Shown: piece after piece, positions 59,090 through 64,000 of the stretch | How the letters are laid out: every line of letters starts with the position of its first letter | Position numbering within the stretch: position 1 is the stretch's first letter | Assembly (NCBI RefSeq): GCF_032854445.1 | Contig: NC_088307.1 | Location: 186,001-250,000 of the forward strand | From: Liolophura sinensis | Lineage: Eukaryota; Mollusca; Polyplacophora; Chitonida; Chitonidae | Length of the DNA stretch: 64,000 bases | Direction of reading: 5' to 3' | Program-made: the position numbers and the translations under genes | Notes under the pieces: generated by a model | The model's input: only the letters and a program-made list of their open reading frames with translations | Database searches by the model: none | What the model was told of the DNA's origin: nothing

Positions 59090-60140
59090 TGCAGCGAGAT
59101 GTTTCATCTGATGTGATGTAATGTAACATTATGCAATGGGATGTTTTATGTGATGTGATGTAATATATCATGTCATGTAATGTAATGAGATGTTATATGT
59201 TATATGATAAGTAGTGTAACGATATTAAATGATATGTTATATGTTATATGATTCTATATGTGATGTAATGTAATGTAATATATCATGTCATGTAATGTAA
59301 TGATATTAAATGAGATGTTATACGTTATATGATATGTAATGTAACGATATTAAATGATATGTTATACGTTATATGATTCCATATGTGATGTAATTTAATG
59401 TAATATATCATGTCATGTAATGTAATGATATTAAATGAGATGTTATATGTTATATGATATGTAATGTAATGATATTAAATGAGATGTTATATGTTATATG
59501 ATATGTTATATGTCATGTAATGTAACTATATTAAATGATATGTTATATGTTATATGATTCTATATGTGATGTAATGTAATGTAATATATCATGTCATGTA
59601 ATGTAATGATATTAAATGAGATGTTATACGTTATATGATATGTAATGTAACGATATTAAATGATATGTTATACGTTATATGATTCCATATGTGATGTAAT
59701 TTAATGTAATATATCATGTCATGTAATGTAATGATATTAAATGAGATGTTATATGTTATATGATATGTAATGTAATGATATTAAATGAGATGTTATATGT
59801 TATATGTTATATGATATGTTATATGTCATGTAATGTAACTATATTAAATGATATGTTATATGATGCTATATGTGATGTGATGTAATATATCATGTCATGT
59901 CATGTAATGCAATGATATTAAATGAGATGTTATATGTTATATGAAGTTATATGTGAAATTATATGTGTCATGTCATGTAATGTGAAGATATGTAATGAGA
60001 TGCCATCTGTTATATAATACAATATGTGATGTGATGTGATGTAATATGTGGTGTCATGTAATGTAATCTAACGTAACGTTATGTAATGAGATGTTATATG
60101 TTATATGATGTTATATGTGATGTGATGTCATGTAATATAA
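59090..60140. repeat. AT-rich TATATG/TAATG tandem array with 306-bp higher-order repeat
   Basis: Short motifs (GTTATATGATATG, GTAATGTAATGATATTAAAT, GTAATATATCATGTCATG) repeat in longer blocks. A block beginning ATTCTATATGTGATGTAATG at 59251 recurs at 59557 (offset 306 bp). The sequence is almost free of C on the plus strand. Confidence 0.93.
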
Positions 60141-60164
60141 TGTCGCGATGTCCGATCATTAAAA

Positions 60165-60320
60165 CACCTGGTGCCAATTGTTCAAAAGTGTATTAAAGTT
60201 AATCCAGACTTAAATCTTTATACCAGCCATATCCCAATACAGTGTAAATGGTACTTTAGTCTGGAGTTAAATTAATACCGGATTAAGCTTTAAAACGGTT
60301 TTGACCAACTGGGTCCGGGG
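60165..60320. mobile_element. small MITE with ~50-bp terminal inverted repeats
   Basis: The left end ACCTGGTGCCAATTGTTCAA with AAGTGTATTAAAGTTAATCC is matched in inverse by the right end (GGATTAAGCTTTAAAACGGT with TTTGACCAACTGGGTCCGGG). The total is about 155 bp with no coding capacity. It is a typical non-autonomous DNA transposon fragment. Confidence 0.75.
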
Positions 60321-60642
60321 CAAGCTGAGAAGTGTTCAAATTATGTACCAGCAGATCAATTTAGAATTTTTCACGCAAGTTTCTGTTTTATGTGGAAAAT
60401 GAAACATGTCCAAGGCTTTTTACCTGGTGACAAAATTCTCCCCACAAATGCGTTTGACGGAATATTTGATATTATACGTGCACATATTGTACAATATAAG
60501 TACACACTCAAGAATAACAAAAGGTTTACAAAATTTCGTCTTGAGGTCAACAATGTTTAACCAGAATACCGATTTAAAGTGACGTTCGTTTCATTTTTAT
60601 CTGAAATGATATTATATATTCAACACATTTCTTAAAACAAAA
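60321..60642. other. unassigned unique sequence
   Basis: A short AT-rich stretch. No gene was recognised. Confidence 0.5.
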
Positions 60643-60893
60643 ATGGGGCCTCCGTGGCTCAGTTGGTTAGCGCGCTAGCGCAGCGTAATGACCCAGGAGT
60701 CTCTCACCAACGCGGTCGCTGTGAGTTCAAGTCCAGCTCATGCTGGCTTCCTCTCCGGCCGTATGTGGGAAGGTCTGTTAGCAGTCTGCGGATGGTTGTG
60801 GGTTTCCACCTACCATAATGCTGGCCGACGTCGTATAAGTGAAATATTCTTGAGTACGGCGTAAAACACCAATCAAAAAAAAATAAAATAAAA
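60643..60893 (+). mobile_element. SINE family 1, full head with internal deletion
   Basis: Complete head GGGCCTCCGTGGCTCAGTTG with GTTAGCGCGC and B box GAGTTCAAGTCC. The body lacks the CCCGGGCTCTGCCCGGTTTC-type block found in other copies (it reads GTGGGTTTCCACCTACCATA). The tail is GTAAAACACCAATCAAAA and A-rich. The flanks AAAACAAAAA on both sides look like a target-site duplication. Confidence 0.94.
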
Positions 60894-61319
60894 CAAAAAG
60901 TCAATTGGACGCCATATATCAGGTCATATCTCAAAAACATTTCATTCAGCTCCCGAAATCAGTTAATTGACAAATGAACTTTCTTGTGCCTGTCTCAAGT
61001 CAGTCCTACTTTGAGGATGGCTAACAACATATGGTCATTGTGGTAATGTTGAGGGTGGAGTTGTATGAGATCACGAGTCCTACATCTGACCATTTTACCA
61101 CAATTACTTTGTGATGTGTCTGTCTGTGATCTGTCTAACAGTTTGCCTTTTTCAAAAACTGGTGTCACAGTATTATATAGAGGAATGTGCTCAATACGGG
61201 ATGGATATTCATTGAGAGCTACAGCAACAGTCTGCAGTTAATGGGGTACATTTCGTCTGCCTATGATTGCGAAAAAATACACAGAATGAAATAGAATAAT
61301 TAGTTCGGCCAAGATTCAT
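60894..61319. other. unassigned unique sequence
   Basis: Non-repetitive. No gene-like feature. Confidence 0.5.
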
Positions 61320-61655
61320 ATGGTTATCAAGAGTCTGTCATCTGGTTAGTGGAGTCAAGAATGTCTAATATGGTTGGTAGATTAAAAATCCTCTGATATG
61401 TTTAGTAGAGTCAAAAACCTCTGGTATGGTTCATAGCATCAATAAGGGCTTTTATCGTTAGTAGAATCAAGAACGTCTAATATGGTTGGTAGTTTAAAAA
61501 ATCTCTGATGTGGTCAGTAAAGTCAAAAACCTCTGATATGGTTAGCAGAATCAAGAATATTTGATTCTCTAATATTGTTGGTAGAGTCAATAACCCCTGA
61601 TATGGTTAGTACAGTCAAGAGCATATGATATGGTTAGTACAGTCAAGTACCTCGG
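61320..61655. repeat. ~28-bp degenerate minisatellite
   Basis: About eleven copies of TATGGTTAGTAGAGTCAAGA followed by ACCTCTGA, with many indels. Confidence 0.85.
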
Positions 61656-61837
61656 AATGCACTCATCAAATAAGTGACATGTCTTTTGAGTTTCTTGTGG
61701 TCATATGTCAGGATGTTTGTCAGGTACTTGTCAAAGGTTGGTGGTTTTCCTTGGGCATTTAAGTTTCTCAACTAAAATAAATCTTTGTAAATTTCAACGC
61801 TTTCAAAACTGGTCTCATTAAGGACAAAATCCGGAGC

Positions 61838-61868
61838 TTCCCTGGCCGAGGTGGTTAGCGTGGAAAAG
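61838..61868 (+). mobile_element. isolated tRNA-like SINE head fragment
   Basis: GGAGCTTCCCTGGCCGAGGT with GGTTAGCGTGG resembles a tRNA-type A-box region (TGGCCGAGGTGGTTAGCG) but is cut off after about 30 bp and joined directly to the 28-bp array. No B box follows. Confidence 0.45.
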
Positions 61869-62070
61869 ATAGGGTGGAGAAGACGGGATCATTTGTGCTG
61901 AGTGGAGAAGAAAGGATCATTTGTACTCAGTGGAGAAGAAAGGATCGTTTGTATTGAGTGGAGAAGAAAGGATCATTCGTACTGCATGGAGAAGACGATA
62001 ACATTTGTACTGAGTGGTGAAGACAGTACCATTGGTACTGACTTGAGATGACAGGATCACTGACTTGAGA
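61869..62070. repeat. 28-bp minisatellite, ~7 copies
   Basis: Copies of TGGAGAAGAAAGGATCATTT followed by GTACTGAG. The first and last copies are diverged. Confidence 0.9.
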
Positions 62071-64000
62071 TCACAGAATGATCTTCTTTTCCTGTAAATA
62101 ATGATTGAGTATGGTCAAAAGTTCATGTCTATTGAACGTGTATAATCCCTCCCAATCTAGTTTTAAATGACGGTTATCTTTTGAATCACGTGTATGTATT
62201 AGTCTAGTGGAAAGCGGGGATGACGTTTCAGTGTAAATACGTCATAATAAAACGATTACGCTGTCTTTGAGAAGTGTAGAATTATGACTAGTTTCTAGTT
62301 TGTGTATTCAAGTTTATTTCACAAGGTAAAATGACGTTATTGTAGTCTCCCTGAATTCCTCGTGTTTTCTGTATCCAGTATTTGAGCTGTGACGCCCGTT
62401 TCTGTCCCTCTCATAGGGTATATGTGTTAGAATAACATGTGACTCGCTGTGTATAAAGGACGGAGTAAACAGGAATGATAAATGCTTGAGCTAAGAATAA
62501 AAGTTACCCAGGCATTGTCTGGTACCGATGATTGCAGCTTATTTTTCTCCACAGGACCATTATACTTAGACGAATTAGTTCACCTTAGGCTACAACAAAA
62601 TAAATTTGTACTTCGTGACTGTTATTGAAGGTAGTCTTCAGTGCATATGTCTGACAGAATAACACGTCACATTCATCGGTAACGCCCAGTGTTATGGGTT
62701 AGTTTTCAGGTTATATCGAGTGGTCATAAATGTCACTGGTCCCCCGTGGGTGATAAATCATTCTGCACCAACAGGCCTCTTGACCAGGTTAGCGCTCTAC
62801 TTTATTTTACCGATGTATCTCTATGGAATTCTGCAGATAGTCGGAGTCTACTTATGTCTAGCGTGCTTTGCTATGCCTTGCATTCAGAACTGAAGATAAC
62901 TTACACATGTCATTTCATATGATTTTGTGATAATTCATCTTTTGTCCCAGTATTTGATTTATTTGTTTATTTACATATTTTATTAATGTGTAACATCGCA
63001 CTTAACAATTTTAAGAACAGATACCTTGGTCACCTTGGTCATCTTGGTCACTGCGTTTTGTTTTGTATTTTAGCCGCCTCTTATTACTACACTCTTCAAA
63101 CAACATGAATGCCTTGGATATTTGGTGAAATTTCCCCCAGAAATAAAATGCTTCACTCTGTCTCTGTAGCTACAGAAGGTTGCTTCAACATACACATATT
63201 TCTTACACTCACTTTGAATTTTACAGCCATACGAACAATAACTAAAAATGTACAAAACAGATTTTATTGTACTTAACCACCGCTATTTTAACGCCTCAGT
63301 TAGGTGAAATTAGTGCGAGACTTGCATCAAAGTACATATATGCTTGTGCTTTGAACTGGACTAAAGCTCCTTCCATCCCAACATTACTACTTGTATAACC
63401 ACATTCTGCTGCCATAATAGTCAAGTATACAACATGTAGCTATGTGTATCCATAACTGGCACAGTTTCACATTAAAAGAAAATTAACACTAATTGCGAAA
63501 GTACATGTAATCTCCCAACTTAATACATCGAACTTAAACACATTGGAATTTCCTACATATAGATGGTGACTTTGATGTTTGAAATGCATTCTAGCGCTAA
63601 GTGTAAGTTGTGGGCAAACACAGAACAGGCGATTAATCTTGTGATCGTGTGAACGCGTGTGTGCTCAGCCGTTTGCATAGCTATCGGTGTATTTACGAAG
63701 GACTAATTTTATCACATGTGTATGTCAACACTAGGGCCCATAATAAAATAAGCCCGCGGTTATTTTATGACATACTTCAAAATAATAAGGTTCCCAACGT
63801 TCATAACATTCAGCCTTTGGTGGTTTCCACGAGGTCCACGTCAGTGTAAATCTATTATGTTTCAGGACGTAATTTTGCTGATAAACTTATTTCGATTAAC
63901 GGCTGTGTCTACTGCCGTGCTGAAGTTTGTTTTCCTACTTTTCATTGTAGACAGAAAAAAAACAAACAAAATAAAATCAAAAGCAGAAAAAAAACAAAGA
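62071..64000. other. unassigned unique sequence to the window end
   Basis: About 1.9 kb of non-repetitive, AT-rich DNA. Short open frames (62689-62922 plus, 63649-63849 plus, 63255-63070 minus) have no recognisable domain or splice context. The window ends in an A-rich tract (63950-64000). Confidence 0.45.

Overview
The window is eukaryotic nuclear DNA from an invertebrate animal, most likely a mollusc or another lophotrochozoan. The evidence is spliceosomal introns (GT..AG) in a GAPR-1/GLIPR2-like CAP-domain gene, and several copies of a tRNA-derived SINE. That SINE carries the tRNA-like head GGCTCAGTTGGTTAGCGCGC and the tail GGCGTAAAACACCAATCAAA followed by (AAAT)n, a type I associate with molluscan genomes. 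The species cannot be fixed from this sequence. A 200-base run of N at 17854-18053 shows this is a draft scaffold.

The only gene I can reconstruct with confidence lies on the minus strand between 41324 and 26770. Seven coding exons (41324-41084, 39426-39349, 38434-38261, 36678-36365, 35366-35096, 29524-29447, 26921-26770) join in one frame with consensus splice sites and compatible phases. From the Met at 41315 they give 432 residues: CAP domain 1, a Ser/Thr/Gly-rich linker exon, CAP domain 2, stop. Both CAP domains keep the His/Glu/Glu/His set. Exons 1-3 and 5-7 have the same intron positions and phases, so the protein arose by duplication of a three-exon CAP module.

The most unusual signal is in the introns. 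Three of the six (after exons 1, 2 and 5) are filled or started by minisatellites whose unit includes the exon-intron junction itself. The 5' splice site is therefore repeated: about 15 clean copies of a 48-bp unit plus diverged copies, about six copies of a 34-bp unit, and about 160 copies of a 33-bp unit. The three units are unrelated to one another. In all three introns, moving to a downstream copy of the donor would bring an in-frame stop into the mRNA.

The rest of the window is dominated by other minisatellites. By my reading about half of the 64 kb is tandem repeat, in more than twenty arrays of unrelated units (15, 19, 21, 24, 30, 31, 33, 34, 37, 39, 45, 48, 50, 52, 74, 83, 108 bp and others). 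Many periods are multiples of three and so produce long artificial open frames on both strands. Other elements are seven SINE copies of two families (three nested in one 31-bp array), a 0.75-kb foldback element (47681-48429), a foldback around a Penelope-like reverse-transcriptase remnant (57436-57860), and a small MITE (60165-60320). A few splice-flanked open segments (about 58057-57959, 48543-48480, 9961-9800, 2-118) could be exons of other genes and are given as low-confidence candidates. I found no structural RNA genes other than SINE heads, no CRISPR array and no prokaryotic features.
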